NCBI RefSeq assembly: GCF_001426375.1 | Contig: NZ_LMEO01000050.1 | Location: forward strand, 464,100-528,099 | Source: Paenibacillus sp. Root444D2 | Lineage (GTDB): Bacteria > Bacillota > Bacilli > Paenibacillales > NBRC-103111 | DNA length: 64,000 nucleotides | Direction: 5' to 3' | In this document: positions 44,973-53,888 of the stretch, piece after piece | How the letters are laid out: each line of letters begins with the position of its first letter | Position numbering within the stretch: the first letter of the stretch is position 1 | The notes under the pieces: generated by a model | What the model saw: the letters and a program-made list of their open reading frames with translations, nothing else | Database searches by the model: none | What the model was told of the DNA's origin: nothing | Program-made: the position numbers and the translations under genes

Positions 44973-45020
44973 AAAGAACCTCCATCTCACCACCTTTATT
45001 AGTGGAATTGGAGGTTCTTT
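44973..45020. terminator. Terminator after secreted glycosidase gene
   Basis: AAAGAACCTCCA pairs with TGGAGGTTCTTT with additional CCAC/GTGG inside; the minus-strand side is followed by TTTTT. It lies 64 bases past the stop at 45084. Confidence 0.8.
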
Positions 45021-45083
45021 TGTGTACATTTGGGACATGCTCAATCATGCGAACACTTTTGGGAAGGCCCCCTTTCCTTACAG

Positions 45084-48000
45084 CTATTTACTGGCATTTT
45101 GGATCAAGTAATCGATATCAGCGATGAGGATCGCAGAGAATTCTTTGGTGATCTTTTTGCCGGTTAAAGCTTCAACAAAGATGCGCAGCGCCTTTAATTG
45201 GCGGACAGTCACTTCTTTATTGTTGCTGCGAATAATCGTTTCCACTTTGGCAAGCAATTCCTTGCCTTTGTCTGAAATCGTGATCGAACCGTTCGCAACA
45301 CCGATGTTGATGAGATCAATGAAATGATTGGCATCGATCTGTACCTGTAGCGTATACGTATTCGCTGTAACGTTGCCGGCCAGATCCGTCCCGGTAATCT
45401 CGATCACATGGTTTCCAACGGCTAAAGCTGCAGGGGCAGCATTGATTGGATTGCTCGTGATTTTCTTATCCAGTTGAACGGTGCTATTACTTATGCCGCT
45501 TAACGCATCCGTGATCTGAACAGTCAGGCTCAATGGATCTGTTTGCCAGACGGTTAATGGACCGGTTATTCGGACAACGGGTGCTGTGTGATCGATGCCG
45601 ACAGTCACTTGCTTGGCTTCCTCCACATTGCCGTATCGATCCTTCGAACGATAATGAATGCTGTTAACGCCTTCCTCGGATAGTGTTACAGGTCCGTTAA
45701 CCGTTATCCAATTTCCCCCGTTCAACTGATATTCAGTCAACAGGAGGCCGGTGCCTCCCGGTTGATCCGCTGCGTTGAATGTCATAATGATGTCTTTGTT
45801 GCTAAAAGTTCCGGAACCGCTGATCCCATCCAAGACGACGCTCGTCGTAGGAGGAATAGTATCAAGCTGAAGCTTAAACAGTTTAGACTCGGCCGGCTTC
45901 AGGGTTACGTTCAGCTTACCGCTCACCTTATCCTCGGCTCCTGACCATAAGTCTGTTCGCAGATAGTTACTGGTGCCATTCAATCCCGCACGGGTCAGAT
46001 CGACGGACTTTGTCGAAGAGGAAGTACCGTTGTAATTGAAGACAGCCACATAATAAGTTCCATTGTCATTTAGTACGAACGTATCGGCCGCGCCCGCACC
46101 GGTGTTTCCTTCGACCGTTTGGAAAGCTTTGCCCAGTAACGCGACACGGTTGACTTCTTTGTTCGTCAACAGTTCGTTCATGTAAGCTTGAGCGGTCACA
46201 TTGTGAATGTCATCGGAATTCAAAAAGACTGTGCCGGAAATAACGGCAGAAGTTACTCTGCTGCGCGCTTCGTCCAAGGAACTGGCCCTCGACAACGCCA
46301 TATGATCTGGGTCGGTGTAAGGGTAAATCGTACCATTCTGCCACCAGCCATAGGTGAGCGCGTTCAGCTCATATTCTGTCTCACTGATTTTGCCGTACAC
46401 ATCGCAAGAGATTCGACGGCTGTGTGCATATTGGCTGGGGAATAACGGCGCAATCGATTCGCTAATGAACATGCTGCCGCCTATGACACTGTTCACGTAG
46501 GCCATCCCTTGATTATAAGCTTGAATACCGGTGGTCACGGTTGGGTCGGCATGCTTCCCTTCCAAAGAACCGTGTGTTAAGAAATCTAATTTGATATAAG
46601 TGAAGCCTAAGGCCTTAAATTTGCCCAAATAGTAGTCCATTCGTGCTTTCGTTCCTGGATGAGTCAGATCAAGCGCATAGGCGCCGTCCAGAGTAGGTAA
46701 TATTTTCCCAGTGCTATCCTTCAATACAATATCTCCGTACGTATATTGATTGTTTGTACCCTCAACAGTCTGACTCATATTATTGCCCCAGTAAACGAAA
46801 GGCGCCCAATAAATACCAGCTTGCTGACCATTTTGACGGATTGTTGCCACCGCATTCTGCAGCTGGGTATCCGTTAAATTGTCCCAATAAGAATCCAAGT
46901 TAATGTAGAGTGCACCTTTGTTGTTAAAATTATTGTTTTGAAGGTGCGTCTTGAAGTAATTCGACGTATCTATTACATCTTGGTAGGTGAGATTGCTGCC
47001 GTAGGCCCCCCAACTGTTCCAGCCTACCGGAACTTCTTGGGCAACAGAGCCGTGGAAGCTTAAAGGCGGAGTGAACACGGCGTTCGCACGTCCGTATTCC
47101 TCGAGACCGGCGCGGTAATCCGCAAAATAGCCGACAAACACGGTTGGTGATGTTAATTCAGTACCAGAAATGCTTCCGTGAGCCTCGGCGTCGTGCGTTA
47201 TGTTGGAGGATGCTCCGCCATACACCGTGAGGTTGTTCAATTTATTATTAAATCCTTTCCATGCAATACCCGTCTTCCAAGTATCATGAGTGACGGAGCC
47301 GATCACGAGACCATTCCGATTCGTGTTATCGTAAATAGCCGTTACTTCATACCCCGTGTTCGAAGTGTTGATCGATTGGGCCTTATACCGAATCCAGTTA
47401 TCATTATCAAACGGGACGAATAGCGCTCTATTATCCGCATTGCTTCCAATATCCACACCGCCACTATTGCTCACAATGATAGGTGCTATGTTATTCGTCG
47501 TCATGGATGAAGTGTTAACCGCTTTTAACTGAGTCAGGAAGAAGTTCTTTCCTTCATACACAGTATAAATCTGATGAAGCGCAGGTTTACCGGGCGATTC
47601 ATTGATGACGGTAAAACGAAGTCCTGTACCAAAGCCGTCATGAACCGGGACAATTGCAGCATCCGATAAGGTATGACTGGTATAACTCTTGCTGGTGACG
47701 AGCTCGCCCAATTGTAAGCTGCCGTATACGCCTTTTACAATTTTGGCGTCCTTCCAGGAATAATCCGCCAGACCGCTGTCAGTATGGTACGAAATGGTCG
47801 TCTCACCGTTCGAAAAAGTCGCGCCATACGTATAATGCGTTACGGTGATGGAACCGTACTGTTTCGACTCGCCGGGGTCGCCAAGGCTGCCGCCGACGTT
47901 ATCGTCCTCGCCAGGATTCGATTCAATCTTCGGACCGACCACGATTTTATCCAAATCCGGGGAGTAGCCGTTGCCGTCAGCAAACTGGATCGTATTGCTG

Positions 48001-49211
48001 CCAGCCACTAACGCTAAAGGAATAACGAACGTATTCACCGTGTTCCAGTCGGGTGTTTTCGGAAAATCATACGTTTCAGCGGCTCCTCCGTTAACACTGA
48101 CTTGTACAGAACGAGGATCGCCGGAAATATAAGAAACGGTTACTTGATAATTTCCGGTTGAACCCACCTCAACCCCATTAAATTGCAGGGAGCTGCCTTG
48201 ATATAAATTGCCGACTTTTTTGCCTTCGGAACAGCTGCTGCAGTTCGAAATGCTTGCTTTGCCTGCAAGTGTATTAGCTGAAGCTTCTGCTTCATAGGTA
48301 ACGATTTTGGGCGACACTGCGATCTTATCGATATCAGGGGAGTACGCATTGCCGTCAGACAAGAGGATCGTGTTGCTGCCCGCCGCTAAAGAAAGATCAA
48401 CGTCAAACGTGCCGACCGTATTCCAATCCGTCGTTTTCGGCAGATCATACAGTTCGGCCGCCCCTCCGTTCGCACTGACTTGAACGGATCTGGGATCGCC
48501 GGAAATATAGTACAGTTTCACCGTGTAGACACCAGGAGCATTCACTTGGATTTGATTGAATTGCAACGAGCTTCCTTGATACAAATTGCCGACTTTCTTG
48601 CCTCCTGAACACATGCCGCAATTGGACACGGAAGCTTTGCCAGCAAGCATATTTACAGCAGACTCAGCCTCGTAATTTTGTGCGAATGTCGGGGGCGTTT
48701 CGCTTCCGCCACCTCCTCCGGGATTCGGAGTTACTGTAGGAGCTATTACGATCTTGTCAATGTCCGGAGAATACCAATTTCCGTCGTCGAACACGATTGT
48801 ATTCGTACCGGCATTTAATTGAAGCGTGACATCAAAGGTGCCGACCGTGCTCCAATCAGCCGTTTTGGGAAAATCGAAATTTTCCGCACTCCCTCCATTT
48901 ACACGGATGTTCACCGAACGAGGATCGCCGGATATGTAAGAAACCGACACCTTGTAGCTTCCAGCTTCGCTTACGGTAATTCCGTTGAATTGCAGCGAGC
49001 TTCCTTGATAGAGGCCGCCTACCTTCTTTCCTCCCGAGCATACGGTGCATTCGGCCGCTGACGCGTTACCGCTCAAAACATTAACCGGTGCTTCCGCTTC
49101 GTAGGTTTGGCTTTCCGCATACGCTGTTTGAACGCCAATACCCGCGTTGGAGGAGACCGTCATAAACAAAAGCATGAACAAAGCTACCCATTTCGCAATC
49201 CTTTCTCGCAT
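45084..49211 (-). CDS. Secreted clan GH-D glycosidase with three CBM35-like domains
   Basis: A 1375-residue exoenzyme. Signal peptide 1-33 (cut near TAYA|ESQ). Three tandem CBM35-like modules of about 125 residues follow (near 35-160, 180-300, 302-425), each starting YEAE and each holding a CxxCxxGKKVG motif then LYQGSSLQFN. The catalytic part (about 450-1130) is paralogous to the 35118-37163 enzyme: VPVGWNSWGAYG, likely nucleophile in FTYIKLDFLTHG, likely acid/base in SRRISCDVYG. OmpL47- and Ig-like domains and a C-terminal FIMAH-type domain (FVEALTGKKITKE) end it, as in the beta-helix protein. The ATG at 49211 is preceded by AAGGAGAG; the frame opens at a TTG just upstream. It probably debranches an extracellular polysaccharide and feeds the third ABC system. 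Confidence 0.88.
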   Translation of the reverse strand: MRERIAKWVALFMLLFMTVSSNAGIGVQTAYAESQTYEAEAPVNVLSGNASAAECTVCSGGKKVGGLYQGSSLQFNGITVSEAGSYKVSVSYISGDPRSVNIRVNGGSAENFDFPKTADWSTVGTFDVTLQLNAGTNTIVFDDGNWYSPDIDKIVIAPTVTPNPGGGGGSETPPTFAQNYEAESAVNMLAGKASVSNCGMCSGGKKVGNLYQGSSLQFNQIQVNAPGVYTVKLYYISGDPRSVQVSANGGAAELYDLPKTTDWNTVGTFDVDLSLAAGSNTILLSDGNAYSPDIDKIAVSPKIVTYEAEASANTLAGKASISNCSSCSEGKKVGNLYQGSSLQFNGVEVGSTGNYQVTVSYISGDPRSVQVSVNGGAAETYDFPKTPDWNTVNTFVIPLALVAGSNTIQFADGNGYSPDLDKIVVGPKIESNPGEDDNVGGSLGDPGESKQYGSITVTHYTYGATFSNGETTISYHTDSGLADYSWKDAKIVKGVYGSLQLGELVTSKSYTSHTLSDAAIVPVHDGFGTGLRFTVINESPGKPALHQIYTVYEGKNFFLTQLKAVNTSSMTTNNIAPIIVSNSGGVDIGSNADNRALFVPFDNDNWIRYKAQSINTSNTGYEVTAIYDNTNRNGLVIGSVTHDTWKTGIAWKGFNNKLNNLTVYGGASSNITHDAEAHGSISGTELTSPTVFVGYFADYRAGLEEYGRANAVFTPPLSFHGSVAQEVPVGWNSWGAYGSNLTYQDVIDTSNYFKTHLQNNNFNNKGALYINLDSYWDNLTDTQLQNAVATIRQNGQQAGIYWAPFVYWGNNMSQTVEGTNNQYTYGDIVLKDSTGKILPTLDGAYALDLTHPGTKARMDYYLGKFKALGFTYIKLDFLTHGSLEGKHADPTVTTGIQAYNQGMAYVNSVIGGSMFISESIAPLFPSQYAHSRRISCDVYGKISETEYELNALTYGWWQNGTIYPYTDPDHMALSRASSLDEARSRVTSAVISGTVFLNSDDIHNVTAQAYMNELLTNKEVNRVALLGKAFQTVEGNTGAGAADTFVLNDNGTYYVAVFNYNGTSSSTKSVDLTRAGLNGTSNYLRTDLWSGAEDKVSGKLNVTLKPAESKLFKLQLDTIPPTTSVVLDGISGSGTFSNKDIIMTFNAADQPGGTGLLLTEYQLNGGNWITVNGPVTLSEEGVNSIHYRSKDRYGNVEEAKQVTVGIDHTAPVVRITGPLTVWQTDPLSLTVQITDALSGISNSTVQLDKKITSNPINAAPAALAVGNHVIEITGTDLAGNVTANTYTLQVQIDANHFIDLINIGVANGSITISDKGKELLAKVETIIRSNNKEVTVRQLKALRIFVEALTGKKITKEFSAILIADIDYLIQNASK

Positions 49212-49248
49212 AAAATCTCTCCTTGTCAAATGTAATTACATTCATGTC

Positions 49249-49297
49249 CATTATAGGAATGAACTCTAAGAGATCTCTACACGATTATTTTCAGAAA
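49249..49297 (-). promoter_or_regulatory. Promoter of secreted glycosidase gene, shared motif with 40906-40953
   Basis: On the minus strand TTTCTGAAAAT stands 41 bases before TTCATTCCTATAATG; TATAAT (49255-49250) is the -10, about 39 bases before the start codon. The same two boxes precede the third ABC operon. Confidence 0.6.
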
Positions 49298-49333
49298 TAT
49301 AACGATAATTAACGGTCTTTGTAAATCGCCAAC

Positions 49334-49366
49334 AAAAAAAGACCCACAGCAACGGGCTGAGGGTCT
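49334..49366 (-). terminator. Terminator overlapping the LysR stop codon
   Basis: On the minus strand AGACCCTCAGC pairs with GCTGTGGGTCT, followed by TTTTTTT. Confidence 0.85.
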
Positions 49367-50270
49367 AATTTTTGAGTCCATTGGGGAATTGTTCAAGTAG
49401 TTCTTGCCTGAGAAATTGGTAAAGCTTCGAGCTTGCCTGTTTCAACGGAAATTCCGAAGGTTTGGAGAGAATGCCGAAAGTCATGTCTATAAGACTGCCG
49501 CTCATAGGCCGTATCGTTGTTCCTGTAGGAACTGGTTTCAAAACAATCTCTGGCACAAGAGCAATACCTAATCCACTTTCTACATAATATTTCAAAGCTG
49601 TCATACTGCCAATCTCCATAGTGTCTATTGGATTGTTCCCTGATTCATGCAATACCATTTCAAGTTTTCTGCGGTACGGACAGGTTGCTGATGTGATAAG
49701 CAGACGATGTCCCCGAATATCATCCGGCGCTATAACCGCTTTTTGGGCAAGCGGATGGTTCTCCTGCATCAAGACCGCAAACTTTTCCTTAAATAAAGGT
49801 TCAAAATAGAGCTCGGAACCCAGGTCCGGTGCCGAACAAAGAGCCAAGTCAATATCCCCATTGAGAAGCCGCTCGCTTAATGTTGGCGTGTTTGCAAATT
49901 CCACAGAGATACGGATTTTCGGAAATTGTGATAAAAACCTCTCTAAGATACCAGGTATTCGATAACTGGCAGTTGGCTCCGTCACCCCTAAACGGATATT
50001 CCCCCTTTCGCCTAATTGCAAATCCGACAAGTTCGTTTGTAATTGCTCTATATTCTTTACAATTTGCAAACTCTGTTCATAGAACAGTCTCCCGGCTTCT
50101 GTTAACTTGATTTTTTTTCCGCGTTCGATAAGCTGAACGCCCAAGTCGGATTCAAGCTTTTGAATTTGCATCGTAACGGTGGATTGAACATAATTCATTT
50201 CATCAGCTGCACGAATAAAACTACCGTGCTTTACAATCATTTGAAACGTTTTTAATGTTTTAAGATCCAT
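49365..50270 (-). CDS. LysR-family transcriptional regulator
   Basis: A 301-residue regulator. Residues 1-60 are a winged helix-turn-helix of LysR type (MDLKTLKTFQMIVKHGSFIR, AADEMNYVQSTVTMQIQKLE); the rest is a periplasmic-binding-like effector domain opening GNIRLGVTEPTASYRIP. AGGGG stands 8 bases before the ATG at 50270, while the frame opens at 50318. It is divergent from the short-chain dehydrogenase at 50401, the likely target gene; LysR proteins usually bind the shared intergenic region and respond to a pathway metabolite. The 130-base intergenic stretch holds A+T-rich sequence in which I cannot fix a T-N11-A box with confidence. Confidence 0.9.
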   Translation of the reverse strand: MDLKTLKTFQMIVKHGSFIRAADEMNYVQSTVTMQIQKLESDLGVQLIERGKKIKLTEAGRLFYEQSLQIVKNIEQLQTNLSDLQLGERGNIRLGVTEPTASYRIPGILERFLSQFPKIRISVEFANTPTLSERLLNGDIDLALCSAPDLGSELYFEPLFKEKFAVLMQENHPLAQKAVIAPDDIRGHRLLITSATCPYRRKLEMVLHESGNNPIDTMEIGSMTALKYYVESGLGIALVPEIVLKPVPTGTTIRPMSGSLIDMTFGILSKPSEFPLKQASSKLYQFLRQELLEQFPNGLKN

Positions 50271-50400
50271 CGAAGTACCCCTAGCTCCAAGTTCAATTTT
50301 TTTGAACATCTCGATCAATTAATTCAATTATACAAATTAAGATTGGCCATATACAATCATTAATATCATAGTAGCAAAAGCAAAAGGAGATAGAATAATT

Positions 50401-51141
50401 ATGGATTTAAAAGACAAAGTGGCTCTTGTAACTGGCGGTGGTACAGGGATCGGAAGGGCTATTAGCCTTGCACTTGCTGAGCGGGGGGCAACTGTCGCGG
50501 TGAACTATTCGGCCTCTAAAGCCGATGCGGAAGAAACAGCACAAATCATCCATACAAAAGGTGGCCGCGCCATAGCCATTAGGGCCGATGTTTCTCAAGA
50601 CAAAGAAGTCAGGAAAATGGTGGATATATTGGTTCAACAATTTGGGACGATTGATTTGCTTGTGAATAATGCCAGCATTACACGGCATATCCCATTTGAT
50701 GATCTGGAAGCGGCAACAGAAGAAGTATGGGATGAGCTTTATGATGTTAATGTCAAAGGTATGTATTTCTGCGCTAGAGCTGTTGCCCCATTCATGAAAA
50801 TGAATAAACAAGGAGCGATTGTCAATCTCGGCAGTATAGCGGGACAAACAGGATTAGGCTCCTCTCTTCCATACGCTGTATCTAAAGCGGCAGTTCACGG
50901 TCTTACGAAATCGTTAGCACGCGCCTTAGCTCCAAATATTAAAGTCAACTGCGTTGCACCGGGAGCCGTCGCGACAAGATGGTGGACTGGAAGAGAAGAA
51001 CAAATGAACAGGTTAGCTCCTAATCTTCTGCTGCAGCGCATTTCCACACCTGAAGATATTGCTAAATTTATCTGTGCAGCCTTGGAACAAGAAGCAATGA
51101 CAGGTCAAATCATTACAGTTGATAGCGGACAAACGTTATAA
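50401..51141 (+). CDS. Short-chain dehydrogenase/reductase (FabG-like)
   Basis: A 246-residue NAD(P)-dependent oxidoreductase. VTGGGTGIGRAISLALAE is the TGxxxGxG cofactor site, NNASIT the NNAG-like motif, catalytic Ser in VNLGSIAGQ and YAVSKAAVHG the YxxxK motif; the C-terminus (MTGQIITVDSGQTL) matches FabG-like enzymes. AAAGGAG precedes the ATG. The product could be a 3-oxoacyl or sugar/alcohol dehydrogenase; the substrate cannot be told from sequence. Divergent from, and probably controlled by, the LysR gene at 50270. Confidence 0.88.
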   Translation: MDLKDKVALVTGGGTGIGRAISLALAERGATVAVNYSASKADAEETAQIIHTKGGRAIAIRADVSQDKEVRKMVDILVQQFGTIDLLVNNASITRHIPFDDLEAATEEVWDELYDVNVKGMYFCARAVAPFMKMNKQGAIVNLGSIAGQTGLGSSLPYAVSKAAVHGLTKSLARALAPNIKVNCVAPGAVATRWWTGREEQMNRLAPNLLLQRISTPEDIAKFICAALEQEAMTGQIITVDSGQTL

Positions 51142-51170
51142 TCAAGATTTTGTATTCCAAGAGCCGTAGC

Positions 51171-51626
51171 TTATTTCTTGATTAACTTAAAGTCATCATA
51201 ATGAAACCCCGGCGCTACAACACAGGAGACAAAAACAGGCTCGGTTCCTAGCGGTTTTGCCGTCTGCCAAACGTTGGCCGGAACTAAGGCTTGTGGACAC
51301 TGTCCATTGATCACATCTGGTCCGAGAATGATCTCTTGTGTTTCCTCAGGCTTGTCTTTTGTACCTCCGAGTGTTAATAACAATGGACTACCTGAATGCC
51401 AAAGCCAAAGTTCATCCGATAATACCGTATGCCACTCTGAAAACTCTTCAGGATGAAGCACAAAATAAATGGAAGTAGCCGCGTATCGGGAACCTGTGTA
51501 CGCTTCATTAAGCACCTCTTTTGGAATTTCGAAGGAAGCTTTCCAAAGCTCCTTGTACCATCCGCCTTCACGATGAGGCTTTAAATCTAGTGCTGCAACT
51601 AATGGTGATAAGGATTTTGTAATCAT
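51171..51626 (-). CDS. Cupin-fold DUF985 protein
   Basis: A 151-residue soluble protein. LKPHREGGWYKELWKA, then SIYFVLHPEEFSEWHTVLSDELWLWHSG and FVSCVVAPGFHYDDFKL are the signature blocks of the DUF985 (cupin_5) family; structures of this family are RmlC-like jelly rolls with a small-molecule pocket, and the function is not settled. The ribosome binding region is a (GA) dinucleotide run (51632-51644) right before the ATG rather than an ordinary AGGAGG. Convergent with the dehydrogenase gene at 50401. Confidence 0.85.
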   Translation of the reverse strand: MITKSLSPLVAALDLKPHREGGWYKELWKASFEIPKEVLNEAYTGSRYAATSIYFVLHPEEFSEWHTVLSDELWLWHSGSPLLLTLGGTKDKPEETQEIILGPDVINGQCPQALVPANVWQTAKPLGTEPVFVSCVVAPGFHYDDFKLIKK

Positions 51627-51733
51627 ATGGTTCTCTCTCTCTCTTTCTATTTCTTTCTCTATAAAATTCCTATTATATTATACACTTATAACCGGTAGGT
51701 ATGGCCAGCAAAAATGCAGAGTTCTTTTCAGTT

Positions 51734-53185
51734 CTATACCTCCTCCATCTTGCTCATAATCACCCCACCTGCAGAGGGACTTTTTTTCCTGAGGAAAAAT
51801 GTGAGTGGTACCGCCATGACAACAAGTATCGTGCCGATTATAAACAAGTCCTGTATGCTAAGGGAGAGTGCGCGCGAGGCTGCTTGACTATCATTAGCTC
51901 CAGATTGTCCCATATAACTAAGGGTTCTGGAAGAAAGAATGGTACTGAAAAGGCTGACAGAAAGCGCAGCGGTTCCTTGACGGATCCAGTTCATGAGTGC
52001 CGACGCTTGACCTGACGATTGCGACGGAATGGCGGACATACCGGCATTTGTTACGGGCATATTGCTCATAGCGATTCCAACGTAACGAATGGCAATCCAG
52101 GTAACGATGAAGATTGTACTAGAAGTCATGCTTAATCGGGACATAGCCCACGTAGCCACAGCCATCAGTATAACGCCAGACAGGACCAAACGGAATGGCC
52201 CCACCTTGTTATACACTTTCCCGACCAGTGAAGAAACAAGCGCCATTGCCAGTGTTCCCGGCAGCATGACAAGACCGGTGTGGAGTGTGGATTCATTTTG
52301 AATTTTTTGCAGGTAAATCGGAATAAGAAAAGTTCCTGCATATAGAGAAATTGTAATGGTGCAATTCAAAATTAAACTGTAGGTGAATCGTGGTATTTTG
52401 AATAAGCGCAAATGAAGTAGTGGTTCGTTTGACTTAAGCGACCGCATAACAAAGTAAGTAATCATGATAATGCCCACAAGCATAAGCAACATCGTTTTCC
52501 ATGATGTCCATCCCCAGCTATGACTTTGGCTAAAGGATGTAAGCAGCGAGCTCGTTCCGATGATGACTGTAAGGAATCCGACGAAGTCCAAAGATAAGCC
52601 TTTCCCCAGCCGATAGTACGGAATAAAACGCTGAGTGACGATCATGGCTATGATCCCGATCGGAACGTTCATGAGGAATAGGGCTTTCCAGCCATAAGAT
52701 TCCGTTAACCAGCCCCCGAGCGTTGGGCCGAATGCCGGTGCCAGCATGGCAGAAACGGTCCAAAGGCTGATTGCACTGGCTTGCTTCTCTTTTGGAATTA
52801 CCTGATAAATAATCGTCATCGTAGTGGGCATAATGATACCGCTAAAGAGCCCCTGAAGAATTCGAAACGCGATAAGCGACTCCATATTCCATGCGAAAAT
52901 GCAAAGTAAGGAGGTTAGTGTAAATCCGCCTAATGCGTAGACATACAGCCGTTTGTAGCTTAATTTATCCCCGATGAATCCAATGACAGGAGCAATAACA
53001 CCTGTTGCCAGCATGAATCCAGACATCATCCATTGAACGGTATTCAGCGGAGCATTAAAATCGTCCATGAAAACGGGCAGCGCCACATTAATGGTAGTCG
53101 TGCTCAAGGCCGCCATGAAATTCCCAAAAAATACAGCAAAAACAATACGCCAGAATGGTTTCTGTATTGAGTCACTACTCTCCAC
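51734..53185 (-). CDS. DHA2-family (14-helix) MFS exporter
   Basis: A 483-residue membrane protein starting with a GTG, 7 bases from GGAGG. FMAALSTTTINVALPVFMDDF resembles the first-helix motif; GFIGDKLSYKRLYVYALGG is motif A; LAPAFGPTLGGWLTESYGWKALF is motif C; about fourteen hydrophobic segments follow. It resembles LmrB/MdtP-type drug exporters. It lies 51 bases downstream of the CBS-domain gene and near a divergent marR gene with palindromic operators, the usual layout for an inducible exporter. Confidence 0.88.
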   Translation of the reverse strand: MESSDSIQKPFWRIVFAVFFGNFMAALSTTTINVALPVFMDDFNAPLNTVQWMMSGFMLATGVIAPVIGFIGDKLSYKRLYVYALGGFTLTSLLCIFAWNMESLIAFRILQGLFSGIIMPTTMTIIYQVIPKEKQASAISLWTVSAMLAPAFGPTLGGWLTESYGWKALFLMNVPIGIIAMIVTQRFIPYYRLGKGLSLDFVGFLTVIIGTSSLLTSFSQSHSWGWTSWKTMLLMLVGIIMITYFVMRSLKSNEPLLHLRLFKIPRFTYSLILNCTITISLYAGTFLIPIYLQKIQNESTLHTGLVMLPGTLAMALVSSLVGKVYNKVGPFRLVLSGVILMAVATWAMSRLSMTSSTIFIVTWIAIRYVGIAMSNMPVTNAGMSAIPSQSSGQASALMNWIRQGTAALSVSLFSTILSSRTLSYMGQSGANDSQAASRALSLSIQDLFIIGTILVVMAVPLTFFLRKKSPSAGGVIMSKMEEV

Positions 53186-53236
53186 TTTTTTTCCTCCAAC
53201 TTGCCGCTGTACGTTCTATCCTTTCCTTTGGCATCC

Positions 53237-53692
53237 TTATAAAATGGACTGGAAGGAATACCGAATAACATCCCCCCTGCTGATTATTCCGACAAGAACG
53301 CCTTGGTTTAGAACCGGCAGTTTTTTAATTCGTTTTTTACCCAATATGGCAGCAATTTGCTCAATATCCTCATCCGAATCTACGGTAAAAACCTTCTTTC
53401 GGGCGATTTTCATCACATTCAAAGGAAGCAATCTACGAACTCTTTCGTGGAACTCTTCATTGTCTCCTTTGATGACGGCCGTATAAAAATATGAACCGAA
53501 GACATGGTCATCGTGCTTGCCGATAAAACGCATAATATCCCCATCACTAATGTAAGCAACCACTTCATTCCGGTCATTAACGACGGGAAGCCCACTGATT
53601 CTGTGCTTAATAAACTTTTCAATCACGTCGCGTACAGAATCGCCTTCCTTTACTTTGTAGACTTGACGAACCATGATTTCATTTGCCTTAAT
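53237..53692 (-). CDS. CBS-domain pair protein, possible ATT start
   Basis: About 152 residues made of two CBS motifs: MVRQVYKVKEGDSVRDVIEK with GLPVVNDRNEVVAYISDGDI, then RKKVFTVDSDEDIEQIAAIL with KLPVLNQGVLVGIISRGDVI. Such stand-alone pairs bind adenine nucleotides and act as energy sensors. The frame opens at a TTG (53731) with no ribosome site. CTGGAGGGG lies 7 bases before an ATT at 53692, which gives (I/M)KANEIMVRQVY, matching the usual CBS opening; an ATG at 53674 is too far. The ATT start is therefore proposed but unproven. Upstream partner of the exporter gene. Confidence 0.8.
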   Translation of the reverse strand: MKANEIMVRQVYKVKEGDSVRDVIEKFIKHRISGLPVVNDRNEVVAYISDGDIMRFIGKHDDHVFGSYFYTAVIKGDNEEFHERVRRLLPLNVMKIARKKVFTVDSDEDIEQIAAILGKKRIKKLPVLNQGVLVGIISRGDVIRYSFQSIL

Positions 53693-53803
53693 GACGGTTC
53701 CCCTCCAGTTTAGAAATTGCCTTCTGTTCAAATAAGTTGTATGATGAAACTATATACTTGCATTATACAACTATGTGATGCGAAGTCAATCCATATTCAG
53801 TCC

Positions 53804-53840
53804 GTATGTTCGAAGATATTCAAAACATACCGGGTATGTT
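53804..53840. promoter_or_regulatory. MarR-type operator cluster
   Basis: AACATAC-CGG-GTATGTT (53824-53840) is a perfect inverted repeat, and another GTATGTT at 53804-53810 makes a second, wider inverted pair with its left arm. AAGTTGTAT at 53734-53742 and 53856-53864 and ATACAACT at 53765-53772 form a further set. All lie between the divergent CBS/exporter and marR genes. Confidence 0.6.
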
Positions 53841-53888
53841 ACGATAAAAGTAATGAAGTTGTATAAAGAAATGAAAACGAGGTAACCT

